A DNA stretch of 64,000 bases from Aquisalimonas sp007126095. Lineage in GTDB: Bacteria; Pseudomonadota; Gammaproteobacteria; Nitrococcales; Aquisalimonadaceae. Shown one piece after another: positions 27,953 through 36,942 of this stretch. Positions within the stretch are counted from its first letter, which is position 1. Each line of letters begins with the position of its first letter. The translations under genes and the position numbers were made by a program. Where the stretch lies: contig NZ_JBLWFT010000009.1 of assembly GCF_048323695.1 (NCBI RefSeq), positions 1 to 64,000 of the forward strand. Reading direction: 5' to 3'. The notes beneath the pieces are model-generated. The model worked only from the letters and a program-made list of their open reading frames with translations, was not told the origin of the DNA and ran no database searches.

Positions 27953-29533
27953 TCAGGCAATCCTTTTTCGTTCGTTCGACGAGGCAATGGACATGGATTC
28001 ACGATACTTTGCCACTGTCCTTCGCGCCACATCGATTCCTTCATTTTTCAGGATTTCGGCCAGTTTGCTGTCACTGAGGGGCTTGCGGGCGTCCTCTTCG
28101 GCGATCAGCCGGCGAATCCGGGCGCGGATAGAGGTCGCCGAGCACTCCTGTCCATCCACGGTATGCACGTGGCTGGAGAAGAAGTACTTGAACTCGAACG
28201 TGCCGCGCGGCGTGTACATGTACTTCTGCGTGGTGATCCGGGAGATGGTGGACTCGTGCATCTCCACCTCTTCCGCCACCTCGCGCAGCACCAGCGGCTT
28301 CATGGCTTCCTCGCCCTGCTCCAGGAATTCCTGCTGGTGATTGACGATGCAGGTCGCGACCTTAAGGAGAGTCTCGTTGCGGCTCTTCAGGCTCTTGATG
28401 AACCAGCGCGCCTCCTGCAGATGCTGACGCATGGTGGCATTGTCGTTGCCCTGGTCGCCGCGCCGGACCAGGCCCGCGTAGTAACTGTTGACGCGGATCT
28501 TCGGTGACGCCTCGGGGTTGAGCTCCACCCGCCAGGCACCGCGCTCCTTGCGCACATAGACGTCGGGGACCACGTACTCGGCTGTGGGCGTGCCGATCTG
28601 GGAGCCGGGCCGAGGGTCCAGGGTGCGGACCAACTCCAGCACCTGGCCGAACTCTTCCTGGGTGACCTTGAGCTTGCGGGTGAGAGGCCCGAGCTGGCGG
28701 CTGCCGAGGAGGTCCAGGTGCTTGTCCACCAGCAGACGCGCTTCGGCGAGCCAGGGGGTGTCGTCCGGGAACTGTTCCAGCTGCACCAGCAGTGCTTCGC
28801 GCGGGTCCAGGGAGGCCACGCCCAGGGGGTCGAACCGCTGGATCAGGTGGCGGACGGCCTCCACCTCGTCAGGTTCGACCGGTTCGTCGCCGTCGGTCAC
28901 CGATTCGCAGATCTCGTCCACGGTGACGCCGAGGTAGCCGTCGTCGCGCACGCCGTCGATGATGGCCTCGGCGATGGCCATGTCGCGCTCACTGAAATGG
29001 GAGAGTTGTGCCTGCCACAACAGGTGGTCATGCAGGCCGCCGCCATCGCCGGCGGTGCGATTCTCCCACGCCTCGCGCTGCTCATCGTCCCCGCCGGGGG
29101 CGCTGTATGCGGTGCTGCCGTCGTAGATGTCGTTCCAGTCGGAGTCCAGGGGCAGGTCGTCTGGGATGTCGCTCTGGTCGCTGGCTGACTTGTCTTCGGC
29201 GCCGTCGTGATCGTCCACCGTGTCGGCCACGTCCGGCGCGGTGTCGGTGTCCGTGGTGTCGCTGCCGGCGGACTCGCCGTCGCTGGTCGCGGCTTCCCCG
29301 TCGTGCTGCTCGGAGCCGGCGTCGTTACCGTCATCGCTGCGGTCGGTTTCGGTGACCGCCTCGTCGCCCTCGTCAAGCTCGTCGGCGGGCTCCAGCATCA
29401 GGTTGGAATCCAGCGCCTGCTGGATTTCCGTGCGCAGCTCCAGGGTCGACAGCTGCAGCAGCTTGATGGCCTGCTGGAGCTGCGGCGTCATGGTGAGCTG
29501 CTGACCGAGACGTAGCTGCAGCGACTGTTTCAT
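27953..29533 (-). CDS. rpoN: RNA polymerase sigma-54 factor
   Basis: RpoN directs RNA polymerase to -24/-12 promoters and needs enhancer-binding ATPases. It has 526 residues, about 50 more than E. coli (477). The N-terminal activator-interacting region is Gln/Leu-rich (residues 1-48). Region II (about 50-150) is a strikingly acidic linker: I count 34 Asp/Glu in residues 51-140. The core-binding region follows. The C-terminal RpoN box ARRTVAKYRE (503-512) contacts the -24 element. SD AGGAGAGAGG precedes the ATG. Neighbours lptB upstream and hpf downstream are the usual ones. Confidence 0.97.
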   Translation of the reverse strand: MKQSLQLRLGQQLTMTPQLQQAIKLLQLSTLELRTEIQQALDSNLMLEPADELDEGDEAVTETDRSDDGNDAGSEQHDGEAATSDGESAGSDTTDTDTAPDVADTVDDHDGAEDKSASDQSDIPDDLPLDSDWNDIYDGSTAYSAPGGDDEQREAWENRTAGDGGGLHDHLLWQAQLSHFSERDMAIAEAIIDGVRDDGYLGVTVDEICESVTDGDEPVEPDEVEAVRHLIQRFDPLGVASLDPREALLVQLEQFPDDTPWLAEARLLVDKHLDLLGSRQLGPLTRKLKVTQEEFGQVLELVRTLDPRPGSQIGTPTAEYVVPDVYVRKERGAWRVELNPEASPKIRVNSYYAGLVRRGDQGNDNATMRQHLQEARWFIKSLKSRNETLLKVATCIVNHQQEFLEQGEEAMKPLVLREVAEEVEMHESTISRITTQKYMYTPRGTFEFKYFFSSHVHTVDGQECSATSIRARIRRLIAEEDARKPLSDSKLAEILKNEGIDVARRTVAKYRESMSIASSNERKRIA

Positions 29534-29639
29534 TGGCGATGCCTCTCTCCTGCCGCCCCTCGGGCCGCGGGTCAGGCCAGGCCTGCATACGAGTGGGTTG
29601 ATAACCCTATCGTAACTGACTCTGTCGCTGGTTAGAACA

Positions 29640-29656
29640 TTGGCCCGATACTTGCG
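29640..29656 (+). promoter_or_regulatory. Sigma-54-type -24/-12 motif facing antisense into lptB
   Basis: The sequence TTGGCCCGATACTTGCG matches the sigma-54 consensus (TGGCAC-N5-TTGC) with the required GG-N10-GC spacing. It lies in the rpoN-lptB gap but points along the plus strand, while both genes are on the minus strand. Transcription from it would run antisense to lptB. It could also be a chance match. Confidence 0.4.
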
Positions 29657-29686
29657 TGGGCTGAGCGAAAGTGCTACGGAGCGTGG

Positions 29687-30412
29687 TCACAGGCGGAAGT
29701 GTTCACCCAGGTACACCTCGCGGACCTGCCTGTTCGCCAGGACTTCCTCCGAACTGCCGCGAGCGATGACCTCGCCCTGGGCAAGGATGTAGGCGCGCTG
29801 GCAGATGCCGAGCGTCTCGCGCACGTTGTGGTCGGTGATCAGCACGCCGATCTCCCGGTCCGCCAGGTGGCGGATGATTTCCTGGATATCGAGCACGGAG
29901 ATCGGGTCGACGCCGGCAAAGGGCTCGTCCAGCAGGATGAACTGCGGGTTGGCGGCCAGTGCCCGGGCGATCTCGACACGCCGGCGTTCGCCGCCGGAGA
30001 GACTGATGCCGTTCTGGTCGTGGAGGTGGCCGACGTTGAATTCGTCCAGCAGCTCCCGGGCGCGCTCCCGGCGCTGCTTGCGATTCAGTTCGGGGCGGGT
30101 CTCGAGGATGGCCAGCAGGTTGTCCATTACGGTGAGCTTGCGGAAGATCGATGCTTCCTGGGGCAGATACCCGACGCCGCGGCGGGCACGTATGTGCATG
30201 GGCAGGTCGGTGATGTCGTTGCCGTCCAGCTCGATGCGCCCGCCGTCGGCCTGTACCAGGCCGACCACCATGTAGAAGCATGTGGTCTTGCCTGCGCCGT
30301 TGGGGCCGAGCAGCCCGACCACCTCGCCGCTGGAGACTTCCAGTGATGCGCCGTGGACGACGGTCTTGCGGCGGTAGGTCTTCACCAGGTTCTCGGTGCG
30401 CAGCAGGCTCAC
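29687..30412 (-). CDS. lptB: LPS export ABC transporter ATPase LptB
   Basis: LptB is the cytoplasmic ATPase of the LptB2FGC complex that extracts LPS from the inner membrane. It has 241 residues, the same as E. coli. Walker A is GPNGAGKTT (about 36-44), the signature is LSGGERRRVEIA, and Walker B is FILLDEPFAGVDP. The permeases LptF and LptG are not in the window. It overlaps lptA by 4 bp. Confidence 0.97.
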   Translation of the reverse strand: MSLLRTENLVKTYRRKTVVHGASLEVSSGEVVGLLGPNGAGKTTCFYMVVGLVQADGGRIELDGNDITDLPMHIRARRGVGYLPQEASIFRKLTVMDNLLAILETRPELNRKQRRERARELLDEFNVGHLHDQNGISLSGGERRRVEIARALAANPQFILLDEPFAGVDPISVLDIQEIIRHLADREIGVLITDHNVRETLGICQRAYILAQGEVIARGSSEEVLANRQVREVYLGEHFRL

Positions 30413-30963
30413 TCGTCGTCTCCGTTGTCCTCGTCGTCGGGGAACAGCCGGATCTGCACGCGACGTCCGGTCTCGGGCTCACCCCGTGCATGCACCAGGT
30501 CGGCAACCACTTCATACTCGATGCGCTCGCCGGTGAACGTGTTCCGCCCCTGGGTCAGCCGCGCGCCCTCCAGCAGGATGACCCGTTCGGGCCCGGTGGC
30601 GTAGTACTCCATGCGCGGCGCTTCGGCCTCGATGGCGCGGCGGTCATCGCCACCGCGCTGGTTGTAGACGGCGGGTTCACCTTCCACCACCACATGGTCC
30701 AGGGCCTGGTTGCCACCGTCATCTTCCCGCAGGTGGACGGTCATGCGGTCCCCGGTAATGCGCCTCGGGCCGCGGGTGAGCACCACGTTGCCGGTGTACA
30801 CGCTGACGCCGCGGGCGTTGTCGATCTCGGCGTTGTCCGCGTCCAGGTCGATGGGCTCGGCCTGGGCGCTGCCAATGCCGAGCAGGAACAGCAGGGCCGC
30901 AAGGAGCAGTGCCGGCCGCGTCTGTCTCCTGTTGCGGGCTGCAGGGTTACTCGGGTACGTCAT
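30409..30963 (-). CDS. lptA: LPS transport periplasmic protein LptA
   Basis: LptA polymerises into the periplasmic bridge that carries LPS from LptC to LptDE. It has 184 residues. A signal peptide with a hydrophobic core (about 18-33) ends at AQA, near residue 35. The mature part is beta-rich (OstA fold), with repeats such as ARGVSVYTGNVVLTRG. The C-terminus is acidic. It overlaps lptC by 17 bp and lptB by 4 bp, so the three are translated together. Confidence 0.93.
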   Translation of the reverse strand: MTYPSNPAARNRRQTRPALLLAALLFLLGIGSAQAEPIDLDADNAEIDNARGVSVYTGNVVLTRGPRRITGDRMTVHLREDDGGNQALDHVVVEGEPAVYNQRGGDDRRAIEAEAPRMEYYATGPERVILLEGARLTQGRNTFTGERIEYEVVADLVHARGEPETGRRVQIRLFPDDEDNGDDE

Positions 30964-31522
30964 AACGACCTCTCACCTCGGACAGCAGTTCCACCAGTTC
31001 CCGGTCGAGATACGCGCGCACGCCGACACCCTCGATACGCGCGCCATCGCGCCAGTAGACGGCATGACGGTCCGTTTCCGCGTACCGGCGCTCGGGTTCC
31101 AGGTGAACCTCGCTGGTATCCACGTTGGCGGGCAGGTTGTCGCTGCCGCCGGCGCGCCGAATCTCCACCTCACCCTGAAGGTGGACGTTCTCGACGTTGT
31201 TCGTGGCCCGGCCACGTTCCGCGCGCAGATGCCACGGTTCGCCGGACTCGACGAAGTAGGTGATCTCCGGGCGGTCCATCAGCCAGAGGTCCCGGCCCTG
31301 GAAGTGTTCCATGCGCGGCGAGACGACCTGGTAGGTCGGTGTGCCCTCGTCACTGGTGGCATGCATGGTAAACGTTTCCATGAAGTAGTCCGGTCGCTGT
31401 TCGGCGTCCTCCGGATCCACCTCCAGTGGCTCGTGGGTATCCTCGTCGAGGACCCACCAGCCCACCGCGACCAGCAGGATCACGGCGACGATGCGGAACG
31501 TCCAGCGCTTATCCGGAAGCAT
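30947..31522 (-). CDS. lptC: LPS export protein LptC
   Basis: LptC is a bitopic inner-membrane protein that hands LPS from LptBFG to LptA. It has 191 residues, equal to E. coli LptC. One transmembrane helix (about 8-24, FRIVAVILLVAVGWWVL) precedes a periplasmic OstA-like beta-jellyroll. It overlaps kdsC by 14 bp and lptA by 17 bp. Confidence 0.93.
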   Translation of the reverse strand: MLPDKRWTFRIVAVILLVAVGWWVLDEDTHEPLEVDPEDAEQRPDYFMETFTMHATSDEGTPTYQVVSPRMEHFQGRDLWLMDRPEITYFVESGEPWHLRAERGRATNNVENVHLQGEVEIRRAGGSDNLPANVDTSEVHLEPERRYAETDRHAVYWRDGARIEGVGVRAYLDRELVELLSEVRGRYDVPE

Positions 31523-32069
31523 AATCCGAGATCATCCCGTCCAGCGCGCCGCGCGCCGCCAGCAACAGCTCGGCCATCTCGCGGACCGCGCCGTGGCCGC
31601 CGCCCCGGCGTGTCACGTAATGGGCGGTCGCCTGGACCGCCGGATGAGCGTTGGCTACGGCGAATGCCAGGCCGGCGCGGCGCAGCACCCCCAGGTCGAT
31701 TAGGTCGTCTCCGGCGAATGCGGCCTGGGCGGGCGGCAGCCCGGTGCGCTCCAGCAGTGACGCCCACGCCGCGGGCTTGTCGTGTTGGCCGAAGTAAGTG
31801 AAGCCAATCCCCAGATCGTCCGCGCGACGCTGCAGCGGTGCGGACTGGCGGGCGCTGATGATGGCGGTGTGAATGCCCGCACGCTCCAACAGGCGCAGGC
31901 CGAGGCCATCCATGATGTTGAAGGCTTTGAGGGTCTCGCCCTCGGCGCCGTAGTAGACGGTGCCGTCCGTGAGCACCCCGTCCACATCCAGGGCGAGCAG
32001 GCGGATGCCCGCGGCGCGCTCTCGCAGGGCATCATCCAGTTCTGGTGCCAGGGAGGGAGGAGCCATCAT
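31509..32069 (-). CDS. kdsC: 3-deoxy-D-manno-octulosonate 8-phosphate phosphatase KdsC
   Basis: KdsC removes phosphate from Kdo-8-P, giving Kdo for the LPS inner core. It has 186 residues and is a capless HAD phosphatase. LALDVDGVLTDG (about 24-35) is motif I with the two catalytic Asp. FAGDDLIDL is the metal-binding motif IV. It overlaps kdsD by one base and lptC by 14 bp, so Kdo synthesis and LPS export are co-expressed. Confidence 0.95.
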   Translation of the reverse strand: MMAPPSLAPELDDALRERAAGIRLLALDVDGVLTDGTVYYGAEGETLKAFNIMDGLGLRLLERAGIHTAIISARQSAPLQRRADDLGIGFTYFGQHDKPAAWASLLERTGLPPAQAAFAGDDLIDLGVLRRAGLAFAVANAHPAVQATAHYVTRRGGGHGAVREMAELLLAARGALDGMISDYASG

Positions 32070-33073
32070 CAGACCACCCCCGCGCGCAACAGGTCGTGCA
32101 TGTTCAGTGCGCCGACCACGCGGTCTTCGTTATCGAGAACGATGACCGCGTTGATCTTGTGCTCTTCCATGGTCTGGAGTGCCTCGGCGGCAAGGCTGCC
32201 AGCTTGGATGGTCTTGCACTGGCGGGTCATCACGTCGGCAACGGCCGTCTGGTGCAGGTCGATGCCCTGGTCCAGGCTGCGGCGCAGGTCGCCGTCGGTG
32301 AATATGCCCACCAGCCGCTGACTGTCGTCCATGACGGTGGTCATGCCCAGCCCCTTGCGGCTGACTTCCACCAGCGCGTCGCGAACCGATGCCGTGGGCG
32401 GCACCTGTGGCACGCCGTCGTCCTTGTGCATGATGTCGTCGATGAGCAGCAGCAGGCGTCGTCCCAGCTTGCCGCCGGGGTGGGAGCGGGCGAAGTCCTC
32501 ACGGGTGAAGCCGCGCGCTTCCAGCAGCGAGACCGCCAGCGCGTCCCCCATGGCCAGGGCTGCGGTGGTGCTCGATGTGGGCGCCAGATTCAGGGGGCAG
32601 GCTTCCTGCTCCACGCCCACGTGAATGTTCACCGATGCCGCCTGCGCCAGGGTGGACTGCGGCTTGCCGGTCATGGTGATCAGCGGCACCCCGAGGCGCT
32701 TGATCAGCGGCAGGATGGTAATGATCTCGTCCGTCTCGCCGGAGTTCGACAATGCCAGCACCACGTCCCGCGGCGTGATCATGCCGAGGTCGCCGTGGCT
32801 GGCCTCGCCGGGGTGGACGAAGAACGCCGGTGACCCGGTGCTCGCCAGGGTGGCGGCGAGCTTGCCGGCGATATGCCCGGACTTGCCCATGCCCAGGACG
32901 ACGATGCGCCCCTCGCAGCCGAGCATGTAGTGGCAGGCGCGGACGAAGTTGCCGTTGACCCGCGGCAGCAGATCGGCAATCGCCGCTGCCTCCGTTTCCA
33001 GAACCGCGCGGCCGAGCGCCTGCAGGCGCTCGTCCGTGACCTGGCTGGTCACCTGGTCCGTGTTTGCATTCAT
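32069..33073 (-). CDS. kdsD: Arabinose-5-phosphate isomerase KdsD
   Basis: KdsD converts ribulose-5-P to arabinose-5-P, the first step of Kdo synthesis. It has 334 residues. The SIS domain (about 40-180) contains GMGKSGHIAGKLAATLASTG. Two CBS domains follow (about 205-330), the likely regulatory part. The enzyme is the first gene of the kdsD-kdsC-lptC-lptA-lptB operon, as in enterics. Confidence 0.96.
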   Translation of the reverse strand: MNANTDQVTSQVTDERLQALGRAVLETEAAAIADLLPRVNGNFVRACHYMLGCEGRIVVLGMGKSGHIAGKLAATLASTGSPAFFVHPGEASHGDLGMITPRDVVLALSNSGETDEIITILPLIKRLGVPLITMTGKPQSTLAQAASVNIHVGVEQEACPLNLAPTSSTTAALAMGDALAVSLLEARGFTREDFARSHPGGKLGRRLLLLIDDIMHKDDGVPQVPPTASVRDALVEVSRKGLGMTTVMDDSQRLVGIFTDGDLRRSLDQGIDLHQTAVADVMTRQCKTIQAGSLAAEALQTMEEHKINAVIVLDNEDRVVGALNMHDLLRAGVV

Positions 33074-33121
33074 CGCGTGTGAGGCTCCGTCTTCAATCTT
33101 CGTAGTATGCCTTTGCGCAGG

Positions 33122-34063
33122 TCACCATAGATAGAGTGCCCCCTGGTAGCCGGCGTAGAGCGTGACCATGGCGACCCCGATGAGGCGGGCGCCGGTCATC
33201 CGTCCCGTGGCGAGCAGGATGAGCGGGATGGTCAGCAGGGCCATCAGAAAGCCGTCGCGCAGGAGCACCTCCGGTGACAGGGCAAATGGGCTGATGATCG
33301 CCGCCAGGCCGAGCACGGCCAGCAGGTTGAACAGGTTGGAGCCGATCAGGTTGCCATAGAGCAGCCCCAACTCCCGTCGGCGTGCGGCGGCAATGGCCGT
33401 GGCGAGCTCCGGTAGGCTGGTGCCGACCGCGACAATGCTGAGGCCGATCACCAGTTCACTGATGCCGGCGCGCTCTGCCAGCAGGACTGCCGCCCACACG
33501 AGGACCCGTGCGCTGGCCAGCAGGAGCAGCAGCGCGACCGCGATGGTGGCTGCGCTGCGCAGGCGGGACATGGCGGGCGCCTCTGGCTCCACGCCCACGG
33601 CCGGGGCGCCGCGCCGGCTGGTGTAGAGCAGCCAGGCGAAGCTGCCAAGCAGGCCGGTCATCAGCGCCGCGCCCTCGAGACGACCCAGATACAGGTCGGC
33701 AATCAGCAACAGTGTGACCGTGGTCGCCAGCGCTAGCAGAGTGACGGTCGCGCCTTGGCCGGCATGCTGACGCGCCAGCGGGAAGACTGCCAGGGTCAGC
33801 CCGAGAATCAGGCCGACGTTGGCGATATTGGAACCGACCGCATTCCCCAGTGCCAGTTCCGGTTCGCCGTCCAGGGCGGCGAGCGCGGAGACAAGCAGTT
33901 CCGGGGTTGAAGTGCCGAAGCCAATGATGAAAAGCCCGACCAGCAGCGGCGCCAGCCCCAGGTGCAGTGCCAGTGCCGAGGCGCCGCCCACGAGGCGGTC
34001 CGCGCTCCAGGCGAGCACGATAAAGCCGGCGACGAGCGTCAGCCAGGGGAGCAGGGCCTGCAT
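33122..34063 (-). CDS. yrbG: Calcium/sodium antiporter (YrbG/CaCA family)
   Basis: This 313-residue inner-membrane protein has about ten predicted transmembrane helices in two inverted halves. The alpha repeats GFGTSTPELLVS (about 49-60) and VAVGTSLPELAT in the second half carry the conserved GxSxPE ion-binding motif. EcYrbG sits in the same place, between kdsD and mla. Ion specificity (Ca/Na or K) is inferred from family. It is divergent from mlaF. Confidence 0.93.
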   Translation of the reverse strand: MQALLPWLTLVAGFIVLAWSADRLVGGASALALHLGLAPLLVGLFIIGFGTSTPELLVSALAALDGEPELALGNAVGSNIANVGLILGLTLAVFPLARQHAGQGATVTLLALATTVTLLLIADLYLGRLEGAALMTGLLGSFAWLLYTSRRGAPAVGVEPEAPAMSRLRSAATIAVALLLLLASARVLVWAAVLLAERAGISELVIGLSIVAVGTSLPELATAIAAARRRELGLLYGNLIGSNLFNLLAVLGLAAIISPFALSPEVLLRDGFLMALLTIPLILLATGRMTGARLIGVAMVTLYAGYQGALYLW

Positions 34064-34130
34064 GGACGGATCCTTGATGCGGACGAAACCGCGGCGATGA
34101 TACCAGTCCGCAGGGCTGACCGCTCGGTCA

Positions 34131-34159
34131 TTGACTCTCCGTGGGGCTTGCCGGATACT
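34131..34159 (+). promoter_or_regulatory. Sigma70 promoter for the mla operon
   Basis: TTGACT (34131-34136) and GATACT (34154-34159) are separated by 17 bp and lie 40 bp upstream of the mlaF start. Both boxes match the sigma70 consensus well. It would drive mlaFEDCB. Confidence 0.6.
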
Positions 34160-34198
34160 CGACCCGCTTCAAGCCCATCGCGCGCCGGACCCGAGTCT

Positions 34199-35038
34199 AT
34201 GGCCGATCCAACTGCTGCAGGTGACGTGCTCGTCGAGATCCGGGACCTCCATTTCGCCCGGGGAGAGCGTGTGCTGTTCGACGGGGTGGATCTGCGCATC
34301 CGGCGCGGCGAGGTCACGGCCATCATGGGGCCGAGCGGCACCGGCAAGACCACGCTGCTGAAACTCATCGGCGGCCAGCTGCAGCCCGCCAGCGGCACCG
34401 TGCATGTAGACGGTGAGAACGTCCACGCCCTGTCTCTGGGCGACCTCTATGTCCTCCGCCGCCGCATGGGCATGCTGTTCCAGAGCGGCGCGCTGTTCAC
34501 CGATCTCAACGTATTCGACAACGTCGCCTTTCCCCTGCACGAGCACACCGATCTGCCGGAGACCCTGGTCCGTGACCTGGTGCTTCTCAAGCTCCAGGCA
34601 GTGGGGCTGCGCGGTGCGCGCGACCTGATGCCGGCTCAGCTCTCCGGTGGTATGGCCCGGCGCGTTGCCCTGGCCCGTGCCATCGCTCTCGATCCGACCA
34701 TGGTGATGTACGATGAACCCTTCACCGGGCAGGACCCCATTTCCATGGGCGTGCTGGTGGACCTCATCCGACGGCTCAATGATAGTCTGAACCTGACCAG
34801 CATCATCGTCTCGCACGACGTGGCCGAGACGGCGCGCATCGCCGATCGCATTCACGTGCTGTCCGGTGGCCGGATCGTCGAGTCCGGCACGCCGGAAGCA
34901 CTGTATGCCTCAGAATCCGAGTGGGTGCGGCAGTTCATGCATGGCCTGCCGGACGGGCCGGTCCCATTTCATTATCCCGCCGCGGTGGGCTTTGATGATG
35001 ACCTGCTGGGCGACGCGGGGAGCCGGCGCGCATCATGA
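34199..35038 (+). CDS. mlaF: Phospholipid transport ATP-binding protein MlaF
   Basis: MlaF is the ATPase of the MlaFEDB complex, which moves phospholipids between inner membrane and periplasmic MlaC to keep outer-membrane asymmetry. It has 279 residues. Walker A is GPSGTGKTT (about 43-51), the signature is LSGGMARRVALARA, and Walker B ends MYDEPFTGQDP. The ATG at 34199 is used; longer frames run into the divergent promoter. It overlaps mlaE by 4 bp. Confidence 0.96.
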   Translation: MADPTAAGDVLVEIRDLHFARGERVLFDGVDLRIRRGEVTAIMGPSGTGKTTLLKLIGGQLQPASGTVHVDGENVHALSLGDLYVLRRRMGMLFQSGALFTDLNVFDNVAFPLHEHTDLPETLVRDLVLLKLQAVGLRGARDLMPAQLSGGMARRVALARAIALDPTMVMYDEPFTGQDPISMGVLVDLIRRLNDSLNLTSIIVSHDVAETARIADRIHVLSGGRIVESGTPEALYASESEWVRQFMHGLPDGPVPFHYPAAVGFDDDLLGDAGSRRAS

Positions 35039-35811
35039 CCGATCTCCTGCAGCGCATCGGTGCAAGAACGCTGGGGATCGCCGAGCGCCTCGGTCGCGCT
35101 TTTCTGTTTCTGCTGCGTGCGCTCGCCGCCGTGCCGTCTCTCGTGTTGCGGCCGGGGCTGGTGGTGCAGCAGATCTACTCGGTGGGCGTGCTGTCTCTGG
35201 TGATCATCGTGGTCTCCGGGGTCTTCGTGGGGCTGGTGTTGGGCCTCCAGGGCCACACCACGCTGGTTAACTTCGGCGCCGAGCAGTCACTGGGCGTTCT
35301 GGTGGCGCTGTCCATCGTGAGAGAGCTCGGCCCGGTGGTGACCGCGCTGCTTTTCGCCGGCCGCGCCGGTTCCGCGCTGGCGGCGGAGATCGGGCTCATG
35401 AAGAGCACCGAGCAGCTCTCCGGCATGGAGATGATGGCGGTGGACCCGATGCGGCGGATCATCGCGCCGCGGCTGCTGGCCGGCTTCATTGCCATGCCCC
35501 TTCTGGCGGCGATTTTCAGTTTTCTTGCCATCTTTGGGTCATACGTCATCGGCGTGGGTCTGCTGGCGGTCGACGCTGGCGCATTCTGGGGGCAGATGCA
35601 GGACGCGGTGGACTTCCGCGAAGACATTCTCAACGGCGTCATCAAGAGCCTGGCGTTCGGCTTCGTGGCAAGCTGGATCGCCGTGTTCGAAGGCTATGAT
35701 GCCGAGCCCACGTCCGCGGGCGTCAGCCGGGCCACCACGCGTGCCGTGGTGCACACCTCGCTGGCCGTCCTCGGGCTTGATTTCGTGCTCACTGCGCTGA
35801 TGTTTGCATAA
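35035..35811 (+). CDS. mlaE: Phospholipid transport permease MlaE
   Basis: MlaE is the inner-membrane permease of the Mla complex. It has 258 residues with an N-terminal amphipathic helix and about five hydrophobic segments. The stretch GPVVTALLFAGRAGSALAAE (near 100) is the conserved MlaE/YrbE coupling motif. Overlap with mlaF is 4 bp and mlaD follows after 35 bp. Confidence 0.96.
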   Translation: MTDLLQRIGARTLGIAERLGRAFLFLLRALAAVPSLVLRPGLVVQQIYSVGVLSLVIIVVSGVFVGLVLGLQGHTTLVNFGAEQSLGVLVALSIVRELGPVVTALLFAGRAGSALAAEIGLMKSTEQLSGMEMMAVDPMRRIIAPRLLAGFIAMPLLAAIFSFLAIFGSYVIGVGLLAVDAGAFWGQMQDAVDFREDILNGVIKSLAFGFVASWIAVFEGYDAEPTSAGVSRATTRAVVHTSLAVLGLDFVLTALMFA

Positions 35812-35846
35812 CAAGGCAGGCGATTCGCCTGGTACCGGGAGCCGGC

Positions 35847-36314
35847 ATGGGAAGGAACAGACGACTCATCGAGATCTGGGTAGGCGTTTTCGTGGCGCTG
35901 GGTTTTGCCGCGCTGTTCGGTCTCGCCATGCAGGTCAGCAACGTGCAGTTCTTCGACGCCCGCGAGGGTTACGAGGTGGAGCTGCGGTTCGAGAACATCG
36001 GTGGGCTGCGGGCCCGGGCGCCGGTGACCGTCGGCGGCGTGCGGGTTGGCCGTGTGGCCGAGGTTGGCCTGGACGCCAACACTTACGAGGCGGTGGTGCG
36101 CGTGCGCATCGACGACACCTATCAGTTGCCCGAGGACACCAGCGCCAGCATCTACACCTCCGGGCTTCTGGGTGAGCAGTACATCGCTCTGGATCCCGGT
36201 GGTCTGGATTTCTATCTTCAGGATGGGGACGAGATCACGCTGACCCAGTCCGCGCTGGTGCTCGAGCGCCTGATCGGCCAGTTCCTGTACCAGATGGGAG
36301 ACAGCGATGACTGA
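35847..36314 (+). CDS. mlaD: Phospholipid transport substrate-binding protein MlaD
   Basis: MlaD is an MCE-domain protein that forms a hexameric ring in the periplasm above MlaE. It has 155 residues (E. coli 183). One N-terminal transmembrane helix (about 9-27) anchors it. The MCE domain includes VELRFENIGGLRARAPVTVG and the GLLGEQYIAL end. The C-terminal hydrophobic helix (about 135-150) would line the lipid channel. Overlaps mlaC by 8 bp. Confidence 0.95.
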   Translation: MGRNRRLIEIWVGVFVALGFAALFGLAMQVSNVQFFDAREGYEVELRFENIGGLRARAPVTVGGVRVGRVAEVGLDANTYEAVVRVRIDDTYQLPEDTSASIYTSGLLGEQYIALDPGGLDFYLQDGDEITLTQSALVLERLIGQFLYQMGDSDD

Positions 36315-36942
36315 GATGATGCGCGCCTGGCGCGGAATTCTGTTCCTTACAGCGTTGCTGTTGCTGCTTCCGGTCACCGCATTGGCGGATCACAAGAGCC
36401 CGGAGCAGATCGTGCGTGACACCACCGGCACGGTACTGGAGAAGCTGCGCAGCTACGACGGCGACCTCTCCGAGAGCCCGGAGTACGTCTACGGCGTGGT
36501 CCGTGAGGATGTGCTGCCCTATTTCAACTTCCAGCTCATCACCCGGTTTGCGCTGGGGCGCCACTGGAACGATGCCACCGAGGAGCAGCGCGAGCAGTTC
36601 ACGGAGGAACTCAGGACCCTGCTCGTGCGCACCTATTCCCAGCCCCTGCTGGAGTACAACGGCGAGGAGGTGCGTTTCCGTTCTGAGCGGGTCGACGAGG
36701 AGCGGGGGCGGGCGTCCATGCAGATGGAAGTCCACCAGCGCGACGGCCCGGCGATTCCGCTGACCTACCAGTTCCGCAAGCACGATGAACATGGCTGGCA
36801 GGTCTACGATGTTGTCGTCGAGGGGATCAGCCTGGTTACCAACTATCGCGACACGTTCAACAGCGAGATCCGGCGCAACGGCATGGACGGGCTGATCGAG
36901 CGGTTGCGTGAGCGCAACCGCCGGGGAGAGACGGATCTGTGA
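36307..36942 (+). CDS. mlaC: Phospholipid-binding protein MlaC
   Basis: MlaC is the soluble periplasmic phospholipid shuttle. It has 211 residues, the same as E. coli. An N-terminal signal peptide (about 1-27) ends near VTALA. The mature protein contains the LPYFNFQLITRFALGRHW region typical of the family. It overlaps mlaD by 8 bp and mlaB by 4 bp. Confidence 0.95.
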   Translation: MTEMMRAWRGILFLTALLLLLPVTALADHKSPEQIVRDTTGTVLEKLRSYDGDLSESPEYVYGVVREDVLPYFNFQLITRFALGRHWNDATEEQREQFTEELRTLLVRTYSQPLLEYNGEEVRFRSERVDEERGRASMQMEVHQRDGPAIPLTYQFRKHDEHGWQVYDVVVEGISLVTNYRDTFNSEIRRNGMDGLIERLRERNRRGETDL

